Shown: piece by piece, positions 23,309 to 32,376 of the stretch | Position numbering within the stretch: the stretch's first letter is position 1 | Layout of the letters: the number at the start of each line of letters is the position of its first letter | Assembly (NCBI GenBank): GCA_024643345.1 | Contig: JAHENB010000020.1 | Location: 1 to 54,045 of the forward strand | Source: Maribacter sp. | GTDB lineage: Bacteria > Bacteroidota > Bacteroidia > Flavobacteriales > Flavobacteriaceae | DNA length: 54,045 nucleotides | Direction of reading: 5' to 3' | Notes under the pieces: model-generated | What the model was told of the DNA's origin: nothing | The model's database searches: none | The model's input: the letters and a program-made list of their open reading frames with translations, nothing else | Position numbers and translations under genes: made by a program

Positions 23309-24799
23309 CTAAGTACGTTTCCAAAAGTAAGGGGTCAAAAGAATCAATACTGTAAAGAGTTCAAGCCTTCCTGCCAGCATCAGGAAACTGCACCACCATT
23401 TCCCAAGATCTGGAATACTGTTATAACTGTTAAGTGGGTTTAAACTGCCGAATGCGGGGCCCACATTGCCTAGGGAAGAGGCGGCACCCCCTATGGCCGA
23501 AACAAAATCGAGTCCCAAAGCGCCCAGTACGAGGGCGCCAATAATGAACAACAGCATATAGAGCACGAAGAAGGCAATGATGTTATAAACAATATGCTCC
23601 TTTACCGTCTTATTGTTGTATCGTACCGGAATCACGGCATTGATATGGAGCGTCCGTTTAAACTCCAAAAGTCCGTTTTTAATGATCAATATATGGCGCA
23701 TCACTTTGATGCCCCCTGCTGTAGACCCGGCGGACCCCCCTAGGAACATGAGCCCGAAGAACAAAATAGTCAAAAAGGGCGTCCATCCCGTAAAATCTGC
23801 TGTCACAAATCCCGTTGTAGTGATTACCGACACCACCTGAAACAAAGCGCTTCTAATGGCACTTTCAAAACGTCCCAACACCATGGGTTCATAATCGGTG
23901 ATGGGAACATTGGTCTGGAAGTAGATCACCATGGCCGTCACCAGCGAAAAAATGATCACGAAGACGGCATAATACTTAAACTCCTCGTCCTGGAATATTT
24001 TTTGAACCTTGCCCTTGAAGGCAAAATAACTGAGCACAAAATTACTGCCCGCCAAAAACATGAATAAGATTATGATATATTCGATCATAGGATTACCGTT
24101 CCAATAAGCCAAACTCATATTTTTGGTCGAAAACCCACCCGTTGAAAGGGTTGCCATCGAGTGGTTGATTGCATCGAAAAAAGACATGCCCGCCAATTTC
24201 AATAGCAGTGTTTCGGCAACCGTATAGCCAAAATAGATCAGCCATAAACGTTTGGCGGTATCGGTAATCCTGGGATGAAGCTTGTCGGCGCTAGGCCCTG
24301 GAGCCTCAGCCGCAAAAAGCTGCATGCCCCCGATACCCAATAATGGTAGAATGGCTATGGCCAATACGATGATTCCCATTCCCCCGATCCAATGGGTTAG
24401 GCTTCTCCAAAAAAGAATGCCCATTGGCAAGGATTCTATGTCGTCCAAAATAGAGGCCCCAGTCGTGGTATATCCGGACATGGTTTCAAAAAACGCGTTG
24501 GTAACGCTGGGGATGGCCCCGGAAAACAAATAAGGCAACATTCCGGAAAGCGACATGGTGATCCAGCCAAAGGTGACGATGATATAGCCTTCCTTCCGTT
24601 TGACTTCCTTTTTGTGGCCTCGGGTAAAGAACATGGCCGAAACACCAATGAACATGGTGGTGATAGCTGCAAGCGTAATGCCAAGGGTGGCACCATCATC
24701 GGTGATTCCGCTCACCAACGCGGCCAATAACATAAAAACCCCGTTACAGAGCAGTAACAGCCCCATAAGGTGCGCTATTATTTTTGAGTTCAATTCCAT
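23309..24799 (-). CDS. trkH: Trk/Ktr potassium uptake channel subunit TrkH
   Basis: The start at 24799 (MELNSKIIAHLMGLLLLCN) gives 496 residues; the longer frame begins inside trkA and is not used. Four filter repeats can be seen: MSGYTTTGASI, MATLSTGGFST, TTTGFVTADF and SLGNVGPAFG. Between them is FLGGSAGSTAGGIKVMR, the intramembrane loop of TrkH. It forms the K+-conducting pore in the inner membrane, gated by TrkA. The trkA stop and trkH start overlap by one base (TAATG), showing tight translational coupling. Confidence 0.95.
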   Translation of the reverse strand: MELNSKIIAHLMGLLLLCNGVFMLLAALVSGITDDGATLGITLAAITTMFIGVSAMFFTRGHKKEVKRKEGYIIVTFGWITMSLSGMLPYLFSGAIPSVTNAFFETMSGYTTTGASILDDIESLPMGILFWRSLTHWIGGMGIIVLAIAILPLLGIGGMQLFAAEAPGPSADKLHPRITDTAKRLWLIYFGYTVAETLLLKLAGMSFFDAINHSMATLSTGGFSTKNMSLAYWNGNPMIEYIIILFMFLAGSNFVLSYFAFKGKVQKIFQDEEFKYYAVFVIIFSLVTAMVIYFQTNVPITDYEPMVLGRFESAIRSALFQVVSVITTTGFVTADFTGWTPFLTILFFGLMFLGGSAGSTAGGIKVMRHILIIKNGLLEFKRTLHINAVIPVRYNNKTVKEHIVYNIIAFFVLYMLLFIIGALVLGALGLDFVSAIGGAASSLGNVGPAFGSLNPLNSYNSIPDLGKWWCSFLMLAGRLELFTVLILLTPYFWKRT

Positions 24800-26148
24800 T
24801 ATAAAAACAAGCGTTCTATGGCAGGGATCACTTCGGGCAAGCAACATACGACCACACGATCTCCCTCCAGAATCTTAAAGCCGCCCAACGCAATAAATCC
24901 CTCGCCATTTCTGACCACCCCTCCGATGGTGGCCGACTTTGGAAAATCCAATTCCCGTACAATCGTACCTGTTACCCTTGAATCGGGTTTTACCACAAAC
25001 TCCAAAATTTCGGCATTGAGGTTGTTGAGACGCATTAAGGCGACCACCTCTCCCCTACGCACATAACGGAAGATATTATTCGCCGCCAATAATTTTTTGT
25101 TGATCAGGGTATCAATGCCGATAGAATGGGAGAGCTGAAAGTAGTCCATGTTCTCCACCAATGCGATCGTCTTTTTTATATGCTTTGATTTAGCTACCAG
25201 ACAGGACATAATATTGGTCTCTGAATTCCCCGTTACTGCAATAAAAGCGTCCATTGACTCCAAGCTTTCCTCTTCTAACAGTTCCACATTGCGTCCATCC
25301 CCATTAATGACCAGCGCATTGGGAAGCTCATCGGCCAAATCAAATGCTTTTTCCTTGTTCTGTTCAATCAATTTCACATTGAACTTTTTGGCACACAGGT
25401 CCCTTGCCGCCTTGAAGCCTACCTTGCTCCCCCCTAAAATCATCACATTTTTGATTTCCTCTTTCTTTTTTCCAATCAGCTTATAAAGCTCATCAACACC
25501 TTCCTTTACCGTAATAAAATAGACTTGATCTCCCTCCTTGAAAACGGTATCGCCCCTAGGAATCACGGTAAATTGTGTTCCCGAACGTTGCAATGCAATC
25601 GGCATAAAGTGGAGCTCTGTAAACATATTGGCAGCCTCCTTTACCATTTTTCCGACGAATGGGGCAGATTTGGGGAGAGAAACCCCGACCATGATCAATT
25701 TGCCATCCTCAAACTCATAGGTATCGTTGAAGGCCGACTTGTTCAATAGCATTTGAATTTCAGCAGCCGCCAATTCCTCGGGAGAAATCAGTTCATCGAT
25801 GCCCAATTCCGAAAATTTGATAATGTCCTTATTGTCGATGAACTCGGTATTGGATATCCTGGCTATGGTTTGTTTACAGCCCAGTTGTTTGGCCAACATA
25901 CATAAGGTAATATTGGTTGTTTCCGAAGAGGTAACCCCTATTACAAGATCTGATTTTTCAACTCGGGCATCGCGCAATACCGCAATCGATGTCGCATCGC
26001 CCCTTAATACGCGAATATCCAAATGGCTATCGGCATATGCGAGGCTTACCTTATCGTTATCGATCAACGTGATATCCTGGGATTCGTAGGAAAGTAATTT
26101 AGCCAAATGAAAACCCACTTCACCAGCTCCGGCAATTATGATCTTCAT
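24799..26148 (-). CDS. trkA: Trk system potassium transporter regulatory subunit TrkA
   Basis: Length 449 residues: two tandem RCK units, each an NAD-binding Rossmann domain followed by a TrkA-C domain. First nucleotide site: MKIIIAGAGEVGFHLAKLL; second: VMILGGSKVGFKAARDL at ~230. C-terminal domains carry FTVIPRGDTVFKEGDQVYFI and GFKILEGDRVVVC. It forms a cytosolic gating ring on TrkH that responds to NAD(H) and ATP. Order trkA-trkH, with the one-base overlap, is a two-gene operon. A TAATTTTG box lies 127 bp upstream. Confidence 0.96.
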   Translation of the reverse strand: MKIIIAGAGEVGFHLAKLLSYESQDITLIDNDKVSLAYADSHLDIRVLRGDATSIAVLRDARVEKSDLVIGVTSSETTNITLCMLAKQLGCKQTIARISNTEFIDNKDIIKFSELGIDELISPEELAAAEIQMLLNKSAFNDTYEFEDGKLIMVGVSLPKSAPFVGKMVKEAANMFTELHFMPIALQRSGTQFTVIPRGDTVFKEGDQVYFITVKEGVDELYKLIGKKKEEIKNVMILGGSKVGFKAARDLCAKKFNVKLIEQNKEKAFDLADELPNALVINGDGRNVELLEEESLESMDAFIAVTGNSETNIMSCLVAKSKHIKKTIALVENMDYFQLSHSIGIDTLINKKLLAANNIFRYVRRGEVVALMRLNNLNAEILEFVVKPDSRVTGTIVRELDFPKSATIGGVVRNGEGFIALGGFKILEGDRVVVCCLPEVIPAIERLFL

Positions 26149-26274
26149 TGATTATATACGTTGTGAATTCATTGGCGTGCTGTTGATTTGCCATTAAGAT
26201 GAAATAGCCACTTCAACCGAATTGGTCTTTTGCCTTTCATCTTAGATTAGATAAAATTTGCATTTATTGCGATA

Positions 26275-26282
26275 CAAAATTA
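26275..26282 (-). promoter_or_regulatory. Possible -7 box TAATTTTG for trkA-trkH
   Basis: CAAAATTA on the plus strand gives TAATTTTG on the minus strand, 127 bp upstream of trkA and divergent from menG. Confidence 0.4.
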
Positions 26283-26382
26283 CACATTTTATCGTGGTCT
26301 GGTTCTATTTTATCCCTAATAATCAGCCCCTATCAAGTACTGAATTATCGATAAAATGCCCGACACCCATGCATCGAAATCG

Positions 26383-26390
26383 TATCTTTG
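26383..26390 (+). promoter_or_regulatory. -7 box TATCTTTG for menG
   Basis: Exact TAnnTTTG match ending 15 bp before the chosen menG ATG (26406). It shows that the in-frame TTG at 26388, inside the box, is not the start. Confidence 0.55.
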
Positions 26391-26405
26391 CCGAAAATCG
26401 TATCA

Positions 26406-27134
26406 ATGTCAGAGAAAGTCACCCCATACCATGGCTCGCCGCTAGGAAAAAAGGAGCAGGTCACCCAAATGTTCGACACCATCAGTAAGGAATATGACGG
26501 ACTCAATCGCGTCATTTCCTTTGGCATCGATATCAAATGGCGTAAGCGTGTGGTGGCGATCCTCAAACAAAAAAAACCCTTGACCATACTTGACATTGCC
26601 ACGGGCACCGGCGATCTCGCACTTAATTTGGTGCAAACCGGGGCCCAAAAAATCATAGGCCTTGATATCTCCCCAGGAATGCTGGCCGTAGGCCAGAACA
26701 AAGTCGATGAAAAAAAAATGGGTCAAATTGTTGAAATGGTCGTGGGCGACAGCGAAAATCTCGAATATGAAGATGGTAGTTTCGATGCCGTTACCGTAGC
26801 TTTTGGAGTCAGGAATTTTGAATCGCTTGAAAAGGGGCTGGAAGAAATTTATCGCGTGCTACGCAGGTCGGGCACTTTGGTAATTCTGGAAACCTCGGTT
26901 CCCACACGATTTCCCTATAAGCAAGGGTACCGTTTTTACAGCCGTTTTATACTGCCTCAGATCGGAAAAATCTTCTCATCTGACAAATCGGCTTACCGCT
27001 ACCTCAGCGAATCGGCATCCGTTTTCCCCCATGGAGAAGACTTCAACAATATTTTGCGCAAAATCGGGTTTATAGAGGTAGAGAATAGACCCCAAACCCT
27101 TGGGGTTGCTTCAATTTACGTGGCTACAAAGTGA
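26406..27134 (+). CDS. menG: Demethylmenaquinone methyltransferase (UbiE/MenG)
   Basis: The ATG at 26406 (MSEKVTPYHGSPLGKKEQV) gives 242 residues; a longer frame from TTG 26388 would start inside the promoter box. The UbiE signature is clear: VTQMFDTISKEYDGLNRVISFGID, SAM motif TILDIATGTGDLALNL, then VTVAFGVRNFESLEKGLEEIYRVLRRSG. It methylates demethylmenaquinone to menaquinone, the quinone used by the Nqr complex in this group; ubiquinone synthesis is not expected in Bacteroidota, hence menG rather than ubiE. porT follows 4 bp after the stop. Confidence 0.94.
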   Translation: MSEKVTPYHGSPLGKKEQVTQMFDTISKEYDGLNRVISFGIDIKWRKRVVAILKQKKPLTILDIATGTGDLALNLVQTGAQKIIGLDISPGMLAVGQNKVDEKKMGQIVEMVVGDSENLEYEDGSFDAVTVAFGVRNFESLEKGLEEIYRVLRRSGTLVILETSVPTRFPYKQGYRFYSRFILPQIGKIFSSDKSAYRYLSESASVFPHGEDFNNILRKIGFIEVENRPQTLGVASIYVATK

Positions 27135-27138
27135 GTTT

Positions 27139-27849
27139 ATGAGGAATACCCTAATTTTATTGGTGGGCATGTTACTGGTCGGCCCATCGGTCTGCGGCCA
27201 GTTTAAAGAAAACCCGATACTCAACATAGAGAACAAAGACAAAAAAATTCTCAATTACGGTTATTTTTTAGGATTTAACCAATACGATTTCAAGTTTGAT
27301 TATAAGAATGATGTCGGCAAGGACATTTTGGTGGAAAAAACATTGGGCTTCAATGTAGGGCTTATCGGCGAACTTCGAATCAATGAGTTTCTTGATCTGC
27401 GTTTTGAGCCTGGCCTGCATTATAATGCGAGAACGCTTTTTTTTCCTGGATTTATTGGAGAGGAAGCCATTTCCGGAAACTTCCTGCGGGAAGTGAAATC
27501 TACCTACATCAACTTTCCACTATTGCTTAAGGTAAGCGCGAAACGTTTTGGCAACTGGAAGCCTTTCTTGATCGGCGGTCCCTCGATGTCGCTTAATCTG
27601 GGCAGCAACGAGACCAGTTTAGACGACAACAGTAGTGGCACTTTTCGCATGAAAAAATGGAACTATAATTATGAACTGGGATTTGGCATCGATTTCTATT
27701 TGGAATACTTTAAGTTCACCCCATCGATTCGCGGCGTCTTTACCCTCAACGATGAACTGGTCAGGGACAATGACCCGAATAGTCCATGGACAGGCAATAT
27801 TGATGCCCTGAGAACGCGAGGGCTGTTCATTAATTTTACTTTCGAATAG
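27139..27849 (+). CDS. porT: Type IX secretion system protein PorT
   Basis: The ATG at 27139 (MRNTLILLVGMLLVG) leads a signal peptide ending near SVCGQ; frames starting earlier would overlap menG. Length 236 residues. The rest is a small outer-membrane beta-barrel, matching PorT: ILNYGYFLGFNQYDFKF, FLDLRFEPGLHYN, STYINFPLLLKVSAKRFGN and a closing RGLFINFTFE. PorT is required for type IX secretion, by contact with the translocon or its assembly. It is coupled to menG (4-bp gap), an arrangement I recall from flavobacteria. Confidence 0.9.
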   Translation: MRNTLILLVGMLLVGPSVCGQFKENPILNIENKDKKILNYGYFLGFNQYDFKFDYKNDVGKDILVEKTLGFNVGLIGELRINEFLDLRFEPGLHYNARTLFFPGFIGEEAISGNFLREVKSTYINFPLLLKVSAKRFGNWKPFLIGGPSMSLNLGSNETSLDDNSSGTFRMKKWNYNYELGFGIDFYLEYFKFTPSIRGVFTLNDELVRDNDPNSPWTGNIDALRTRGLFINFTFE

Positions 27850-27866
27850 GTTGGCAAAAGAGGTGG

Positions 27867-28589
27867 TTAGCGCCTTCTAATTTCATTCAACAAAATAGCG
27901 GTGGCCATCGCAACATTCAAGCTTTCCGTGGCATGGCCCCCGAACTTGGGGATACTTATTTTTTGGCCGACCAAATCCTCCAACCCAGCGGATATACCAT
28001 TGGCCTCGTTCCCCATAAGCAGAATGCCCGGTTTTGTCAAATCCTGTGAATAAACCGATTTGCCATCCATAAAAGTACCATATATGGGAACCTGCGCATT
28101 CGCACAAAATGATTCTAGATCGGTGTATCCGATATTTACCCCGGCGATCGAACCCATGGTGGCTTGCAAGACCTTCGGGTTGTAGCAATCTACCGAATTG
28201 AGAGAACATACCAAGCTTCCTATTCCGAACCAGTCACAGAGCCTGATGATAGTGCCCAAATTTCCGGGATCTGAAATCGTGTCGAGTGCAACGATCCAAT
28301 CGCCATAATCGATGGGTCTCGGTTTTGGAATATGAAAAACCGCCAATACCGTGTTCGGGTGCTTCATTGCGCTCATTTGATGCAGTTCCCTTTGCGTGAT
28401 CAGCTCCGCATTTGCCTCGTCAAATGAAAGGGCTCCTTCCTGGGTCGTGTAGACTTTTTCGACCTTGTAATGGCTATCCAATAAAGCACCGACCGTTTTA
28501 AGGCCTTCCGCAACGAACATCCCATATTCATTTCGGTACTTTTTTTGCTGTAGGCTTTTTATAAACTTTATTTGGTTTTTGACAACCAT
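27867..28589 (-). CDS. TrmH/SpoU family RNA 2'-O-methyltransferase
   Basis: Length 240 residues. The N-terminal substrate-binding domain (VKNQIKFIKSLQQKKYRNEYGMFVAEG, start of the SpoU_sub_bind region) is followed by the knotted SPOUT domain. Signature motifs: DTISDPGNLGTIIRLCDWFG (motif 1), GILLMGNEANGIS (motif 2) and ISIPKFGGHATESLNVAMATAILLNE (motif 3), which form the SAM-binding knot. The RNA target (rRNA or tRNA) cannot be read. Divergent from tamL with starts only 23 bp apart, and convergent with porT. Confidence 0.93.
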   Translation of the reverse strand: MVVKNQIKFIKSLQQKKYRNEYGMFVAEGLKTVGALLDSHYKVEKVYTTQEGALSFDEANAELITQRELHQMSAMKHPNTVLAVFHIPKPRPIDYGDWIVALDTISDPGNLGTIIRLCDWFGIGSLVCSLNSVDCYNPKVLQATMGSIAGVNIGYTDLESFCANAQVPIYGTFMDGKSVYSQDLTKPGILLMGNEANGISAGLEDLVGQKISIPKFGGHATESLNVAMATAILLNEIRRR

Positions 28590-28606
28590 AAAATAGTGTA
28601 TTTTTG
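28578..28606 (+). promoter_or_regulatory. Promoter of tamL: TTTG-17-TATTTTTG
   Basis: TTTG at 28578-28581 and TATTTTTG at 28599-28606 are 17 bp apart, good Bacteroidota spacing. The -7 box ends 6 bp before the ATG at 28613, so the mRNA should be leaderless or close to it. The -33 element overlaps the start of the divergent gene. Confidence 0.6.
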
Positions 28607-28612
28607 ATTCCC

Positions 28613-31210
28613 ATGAGGAGATTGCTGCAATCTAAAAAGAACTGTGTAAAAATAAGCCTATTATTTTTAGCTTTCGCTTTCTCGTCGTGCAATACCTTGA
28701 GGCGGGTTGGGGAGAATGAACTCTTATTGAAAAAGAACACCATCTTCGCTGACAGCTTAAAAGTAAAGGATGAAGCCATAGAAAGTTTAATCCTTCAAAA
28801 GCCCAATAGTACTGTATTGGGTTATCCATTGCGGTTGAACCTCTACAACCTCGCCAAGCCAAACCCCGATTCTTCTTACCAATTATGGTTGCATAAAAAG
28901 GACAAACGCCAAGAACGGCTTGCGGAACTGCTTTCCCAGAAGCAGGTAGATCGGCTGGGGGAGTCTTTTTTGGTAAAGGGGCTTAGCGAATGGCTAAAGG
29001 AAATAGGGGAAGCCCCGGTAATCATCGATACCTCGGAAACCCGTCGAACCCTGGAGCGTTTGAGTGCTTATTATGGCAGCAAAGGCTATTTTAACAACAA
29101 CACCACCTACCACATCGATACGTTATCGAACGGAATAAATGCCAAGATGAGCTACCTGATCGAATTGGATAAGCCCTTCATCATCGATACGATTTCCCAA
29201 AGCATTAGTTCCCCTGCCATCGATTCTATCTACCGTCTCAATACCAAGGCCTCTTCGATTAAACCAGGTGACCAATTCGATCTTGCCAAATTTACCAGTG
29301 AGCGGGAAAGGCTTACCACCATTTTCAGAAATACCGGGGTTTATAATTTTCAGGAAAGTTCGATCAACTTTAATTTATTGACCGACACCACCAAGTTGGC
29401 CGATGACCAACTGATCGATGTTGAGCTCAACATCGAAGACCTTAGAAGACGGGGCGACAGTGCAGTGACCACGTCAAAATACCAAGTGTTCCGTTTCGAT
29501 AAAATCAATATTTATACTGATTACATTTACGATGAACGCGACCGAGAGCAGAACTTTATTCGGTATGGGGATTATACCATATTCTACAGGGGGAAATTGC
29601 GCTTTAAACCAAAGACCCTTGCAGATGCCATATTTTTCAAGAAAGATAGCGTTTATCGAGATATCGATAGGGTGCGTACCTATCGGCAGATCAACAACCT
29701 CAACGTATTCAAATATCCCAACATCAACTCGGTACCCGATAGTGTCGGAAATAAGCTCACCACGAACATTTATCTTTCGGCCCGACCGAAGTACTCCCTG
29801 GGTACGGCCTTGGATGTAACCCATTCCAATATTCAACAGGTTGGATTGGCCGTAAGTCCATCCTTACAGGCTAGGAACCTGTTTCGTGGAGCGGAAAACT
29901 TAAGTTTGTCAGGCCGTTTCAGCATTGGATCTTCTAATGACCCCAATATCAACGACAATCGATTTTTCAATATCCGTGAGTTTGGGGCCGATGTCAACCT
30001 CAATCTCCCCAGGATTTGGTTTCCGTTTGTAAAAACCTCCAAATTGATACCGAGCTATACCTTGCCCAGAACACGGATTTCCCTTGGGACCAGTTTTCAA
30101 AAGAACATCGGCCTTGATAAGCAGACCTTCAATTCCATCTTTGGATATAACTGGACCCCCTCGGACCAATTGAAAAATAACTTGGAGCTCTTTAACATCC
30201 AATTTGTGCGAAATGTGAAACCAGAGCAATTCTTTAATGTTTATCAAAGCTCCTACTCCGATTTGAACACTATTGCCAGAACCTATCAAAACGATCCTAC
30301 CCTAGCGGATTTTTTTATTATCCCCGAAGGCAGCACAGAACCCAATCTTATCATTCCCAGTGGTACGGATGGTTTTACCGGGGCGATTTTGAACAACCAG
30401 GTAGCCGGTTCAACATTTGAAGATGAAAGAGATGTGAGCAGAATAGAGGAACGACGGGTACGCCTCACCGAGAACAACCTTATTTTCGCGAGTAATTACA
30501 GCCTAAGTCTTAACAATAGAAAAGACATTGCCGACAATCAATTTTATCAGGTGAGAATGAAGTTCGAAAGCGCTGGCAACATGCTTTCGCTCTTTTCCAA
30601 TGTCGTTAGCTTCAATAAAAATGAGAATGACGATCTTTTGGTTTTTGGAGTGCCCTTTTCGCAATACTTGAAGGGTGAAATCGATTTTGTGAAGTACTGG
30701 GACTTGAGCCATTCAAATGTTCTGGCTTTTCGAAGTTTTTTGGGATTGGCCGTACCCTACGGCAATTCTACCAACGTACCCTTCGTACGTAGTTATTTTG
30801 CGGGTGGCGCCAATGACAATAGAGCTTGGTTCCCATACTCCTTAGGTCCGGGCAAGACCAATGCCCTTCAGGATTTCAACGAGGCCAACTTCAAGATCGC
30901 TTTCAATTTAGAATATCGATTTCCTGTGGCCGGCAATATAAAAGGTGCCCTATTTGCCGATGCCGGCAACATTTGGAATGTATTTGACGATCAGAACGAT
31001 CCCGATGCCACATTTAATGGTTTCGAATCCTTGGCCGATATTGCCTTGGGATCTGGATTCGGCCTCAGATACGATTTCACCTATTTTCTTTTTAGGGTAG
31101 ATCTGGGATTTAAGACCTACAATCCGGCAGAAGAACCTTCCAAAAGATGGTTCCGCGACTACAATTTTAGCAATTCGGTGCTCCAAATTGGGATAAACTA
31201 TCCTTTTTAG
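28613..31210 (+). CDS. tamL: Omp85-family outer-membrane assembly protein with lipoprotein signal (TamL-like)
   Basis: The ATG at 28613 (MRRLLQSKKNCVKI) was chosen because the in-frame TTG at 28604 lies inside the promoter box. Length 865 residues. The signal peptide ends in a lipobox, FAFSSC followed by NTLRR, so the N-terminus should be lipid-anchored, unlike ordinary BamA or TamA. POTRA-like domains cover roughly residues 30-370; the C-terminal ~450 residues are a 16-strand-type barrel with AFRSFLGLAVPYGNS, the L6-type segment VPFVRSYFAGGANDNRAW, and a C-terminal strand ending VLQIGINYPF. In Bacteroidota the lipoprotein Omp85 partner of TamB is called TamL. No tamB is next to it. Confidence 0.88.
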   Translation: MRRLLQSKKNCVKISLLFLAFAFSSCNTLRRVGENELLLKKNTIFADSLKVKDEAIESLILQKPNSTVLGYPLRLNLYNLAKPNPDSSYQLWLHKKDKRQERLAELLSQKQVDRLGESFLVKGLSEWLKEIGEAPVIIDTSETRRTLERLSAYYGSKGYFNNNTTYHIDTLSNGINAKMSYLIELDKPFIIDTISQSISSPAIDSIYRLNTKASSIKPGDQFDLAKFTSERERLTTIFRNTGVYNFQESSINFNLLTDTTKLADDQLIDVELNIEDLRRRGDSAVTTSKYQVFRFDKINIYTDYIYDERDREQNFIRYGDYTIFYRGKLRFKPKTLADAIFFKKDSVYRDIDRVRTYRQINNLNVFKYPNINSVPDSVGNKLTTNIYLSARPKYSLGTALDVTHSNIQQVGLAVSPSLQARNLFRGAENLSLSGRFSIGSSNDPNINDNRFFNIREFGADVNLNLPRIWFPFVKTSKLIPSYTLPRTRISLGTSFQKNIGLDKQTFNSIFGYNWTPSDQLKNNLELFNIQFVRNVKPEQFFNVYQSSYSDLNTIARTYQNDPTLADFFIIPEGSTEPNLIIPSGTDGFTGAILNNQVAGSTFEDERDVSRIEERRVRLTENNLIFASNYSLSLNNRKDIADNQFYQVRMKFESAGNMLSLFSNVVSFNKNENDDLLVFGVPFSQYLKGEIDFVKYWDLSHSNVLAFRSFLGLAVPYGNSTNVPFVRSYFAGGANDNRAWFPYSLGPGKTNALQDFNEANFKIAFNLEYRFPVAGNIKGALFADAGNIWNVFDDQNDPDATFNGFESLADIALGSGFGLRYDFTYFLFRVDLGFKTYNPAEEPSKRWFRDYNFSNSVLQIGINYPF

Positions 31211-31225
31211 ACCTAATTATTTTAT

Positions 31226-31233
31226 TACTTTTG
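31226..31233 (+). promoter_or_regulatory. -7 box TACTTTTG for fbaA
   Basis: Exact TAnnTTTG match 47 bp before the fbaA ATG at 31281. No TTG lies at the -33 distance. Confidence 0.5.
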
Positions 31234-31280
31234 TGCCATTCCTAAAAAATACAAATACCTAACTTCGAGATTCAACCATT

Positions 31281-32348
31281 ATGTCGCACAATATTAAACC
31301 TGGCGTTGCTACCGGTGATGAGGTACAGCAAATTTTCAACTTTGCCAAGCAGAAAGGCTTTGCCCTGCCCGCAGTAAACGTCATCGGTTCGAACACCATC
31401 AATGGCGTTCTTGAAACCGCCGCCAGCCTGAAGGCACCGGTTATCATTCAATTCTCAAACGGTGGGGCGCAGTTCAATGCAGGAAAAGGACTTTCCAATG
31501 ATGGCCAAAGAGCTGCCATTGCAGGAGCCATTGCGGGAGCAAAACATGTACACCAGTTGGCCAAGGCCTATGGTGCGACCGTAATTCTGCATACCGACCA
31601 TTGCGCCAAACCGTTGCTCCCATGGATCGATGGCCTCTTGGATGCGAGTGAAAAACATTTCACGGAAACCGGCAAATCATTGTTCAGTTCCCATATGATC
31701 GATCTTTCAGAGGAACCTTTGGAAGAGAACATAGCCATATGCAAGGAATACTTGGTAAGGATGGATAAAATGAAAATGACCTTGGAAATAGAATTGGGAA
31801 TTACCGGCGGAGAAGAAGACGGCGTTGACAATTCCGACGTCGACGACAGCAAGCTTTACACCCAACCGGAAGAAGTAGCCTATGCCTACGAGGAACTTTC
31901 CAAGGTAAGTAAGCGCTTTACCATTGCGGCCGCCTTTGGAAACGTACATGGGGTATATAAGCCGGGCAATGTAAAGTTGACACCAAAAATTTTAAGGAAT
32001 TCCCAGGAATATGTGACCAAAAAATATGGTGTGGAACACAACCATATCGATTTTGTGTTCCATGGCGGATCGGGTTCTACCGTTGCCGAAATAAGGGAGG
32101 CCATAGGATATGGTGTTATCAAAATGAACATAGACACCGATCTCCAATATGCATTTCTTGAAGGGATACGGAACTATATCCAAGACAAAAAAGACTACCT
32201 GAAGGCCCAAATTGGAAATCCCAAAGGCGCCGATGAGCCCAACAAGAAATTTTATGACCCGCGTGTGTGGTTAAGGGAAGGGGAAAAAACCTTTGTAACA
32301 CGCCTAAAAAAGGCTTTTGAAGATTTGAATAATGTGAATACGCTGTAA
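31281..32348 (+). CDS. fbaA: Class II fructose-bisphosphate aldolase
   Basis: Length 355 residues, of the E. coli FbaA type. It splits fructose 1,6-bisphosphate to two triose phosphates, with Zn2+. Zinc and active-site features: ILHTDHCAKPLLPWIDGLL (His and catalytic Asp), ELGITGGEEDGVDNS, the His in FGNVHGVYKPGNVKL, the His in DFVFHGGSGST and the phosphate-binding VIKMNIDTDLQYAF. It follows tamL by 70 bp with its own promoter box and is 28 bp upstream of accD, so the two may be cotranscribed. Confidence 0.97.
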   Translation: MSHNIKPGVATGDEVQQIFNFAKQKGFALPAVNVIGSNTINGVLETAASLKAPVIIQFSNGGAQFNAGKGLSNDGQRAAIAGAIAGAKHVHQLAKAYGATVILHTDHCAKPLLPWIDGLLDASEKHFTETGKSLFSSHMIDLSEEPLEENIAICKEYLVRMDKMKMTLEIELGITGGEEDGVDNSDVDDSKLYTQPEEVAYAYEELSKVSKRFTIAAAFGNVHGVYKPGNVKLTPKILRNSQEYVTKKYGVEHNHIDFVFHGGSGSTVAEIREAIGYGVIKMNIDTDLQYAFLEGIRNYIQDKKDYLKAQIGNPKGADEPNKKFYDPRVWLREGEKTFVTRLKKAFEDLNNVNTL

Positions 32349-32376
32349 TAACCCTCCTAACCCTAACCTTTAAGAT

